Shown here piece after piece: positions 10,929 through 11,162 of a stretch of DNA of 11,162 nt. The DNA is from Patescibacteria group bacterium (GTDB lineage Bacteria; Patescibacteriota; Microgenomatia; UBA1400; MFAQ01), in contig JAHJQJ010000011.1 of assembly GCA_018819325.1 (NCBI GenBank), positions 1 through 11,162 of the forward strand, written 5' to 3'. Every line of letters starts with the position of its first letter. Position 1 is the first letter of the stretch. Made by a program: the position numbers and the translations under genes. Under the pieces are notes generated by a model, which searched no databases, was not told the DNA's origin, and was given only the letters and a program-made list of their open reading frames with translations.

Positions 10929-11162
10929 ATGAAATCCACTGCCCCCAACCACAAAATTGCCAAAGTTATCATAGCTCTTTCTGTTCCCATCATCCTTAGC
11001 TTAACCTATTTTATCGTCCTCTCCCTGCCCAAATTAAATAACCCCGCCCCAACCCTTACCTCCATCTCTCTCACCCTCACCCCCACCTCCACACCCCAAA
11101 CATACAACGTTACAGTCACCAGCCCCATTGACTACCAACTAAACGCCTTTCAACTTAACCTA
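10929..11162 (+). CDS. Third anchored surface protein, N-terminal part (cut by window end)
   Basis: An open frame of 78 codons with no stop, starting at ATG 10929-10931, one base after the preceding stop. It has a polar start with Lys at 2, 9 and 12, a hydrophobic segment at about 11-33, then a Pro/Thr/Ser-rich stretch (40-57) and the start of beta-strand sequence (YNVTVTSPIDYQLNAFQLNL at 59-78). The last part resembles the strand in the gene before it (QLAGVEIHL), so a third cohesin-like or similar beta domain may follow. The N-terminus is not a copy of the 40-residue anchor of the two previous genes and lacks the QRAY motif. Codon use is C-rich and G-poor like its neighbours. It has no visible Shine-Dalgarno sequence and is probably coupled to the gene upstream. 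Confidence 0.75.
   Translation, partial: MKSTAPNHKIAKVIIALSVPIILSLTYFIVLSLPKLNNPAPTLTSISLTLTPTSTPQTYNVTVTSPIDYQLNAFQLNL

Overview
The window looks like a piece of a small, streamlined bacterial genome, most probably a member of the Candidate Phyla Radiation (Patescibacteria), with the Microgenomates (OP11) as my best guess. The reasons are a compact hrcA-grpE-dnaK-dnaJ heat-shock operon with short proteins, almost no Shine-Dalgarno sequences, promoters that place the transcript start at or near the start codon, stop codons that are all TAA in the complete genes, and surface proteins with a membrane anchor followed by a QDIRQRA-type motif. The lineage is inferred; no rRNA or other decisive marker is present.

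Layout. (1) 1-238: a gene-free end with a REP-like repeat and hairpins downstream of dnaJ. (2) 239-4202, minus strand: hrcA, grpE, dnaK and dnaJ, tightly packed. A recognisable CIRCE operator touches the hrcA start codon and covers its -10 box. (3) 4255-5401, minus strand: two unrecognised alpha-helical proteins just upstream of the heat-shock operon. The more upstream one is split by an apparent -1 frameshift and carries clean 11-residue amphipathic repeats in a stretch that has no usual start codon. (4) 5402-6652: about 1.25 kb of dense repeats: a MITE-like element, REP-like hairpins, a 45-bp perfect inverted repeat, a 64-bp perfect direct repeat and a decayed GIY-YIG endonuclease gene. (5) 6653-6859, minus strand: a small protein with an antitoxin-like tail. 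(6) 6948-11162, plus strand: a cell-envelope module. It contains a membrane-anchored clan GH-A glycosidase (GH39-like), a membrane-anchored jelly-roll (CBM-like) protein, two paralogous anchored proteins with cohesin-like domain, long polyserine linker and dockerin-like calcium loops, and the start of a third, similar protein cut off by the window end.

How they may work together. The heat-shock operon is a self-contained chaperone unit (DnaK with co-chaperone DnaJ and exchange factor GrpE) under HrcA/CIRCE repression. The two helical genes in front of it read in the same direction and may feed into it. The plus-strand module suggests a surface-displayed carbohydrate-binding and hydrolysing system, in which cohesin-like and dockerin-like parts on long serine stalks could hold partners together in a small, cell-anchored cellulosome-like array. 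That assembly is inferred from domain resemblance read by eye and not from any search.
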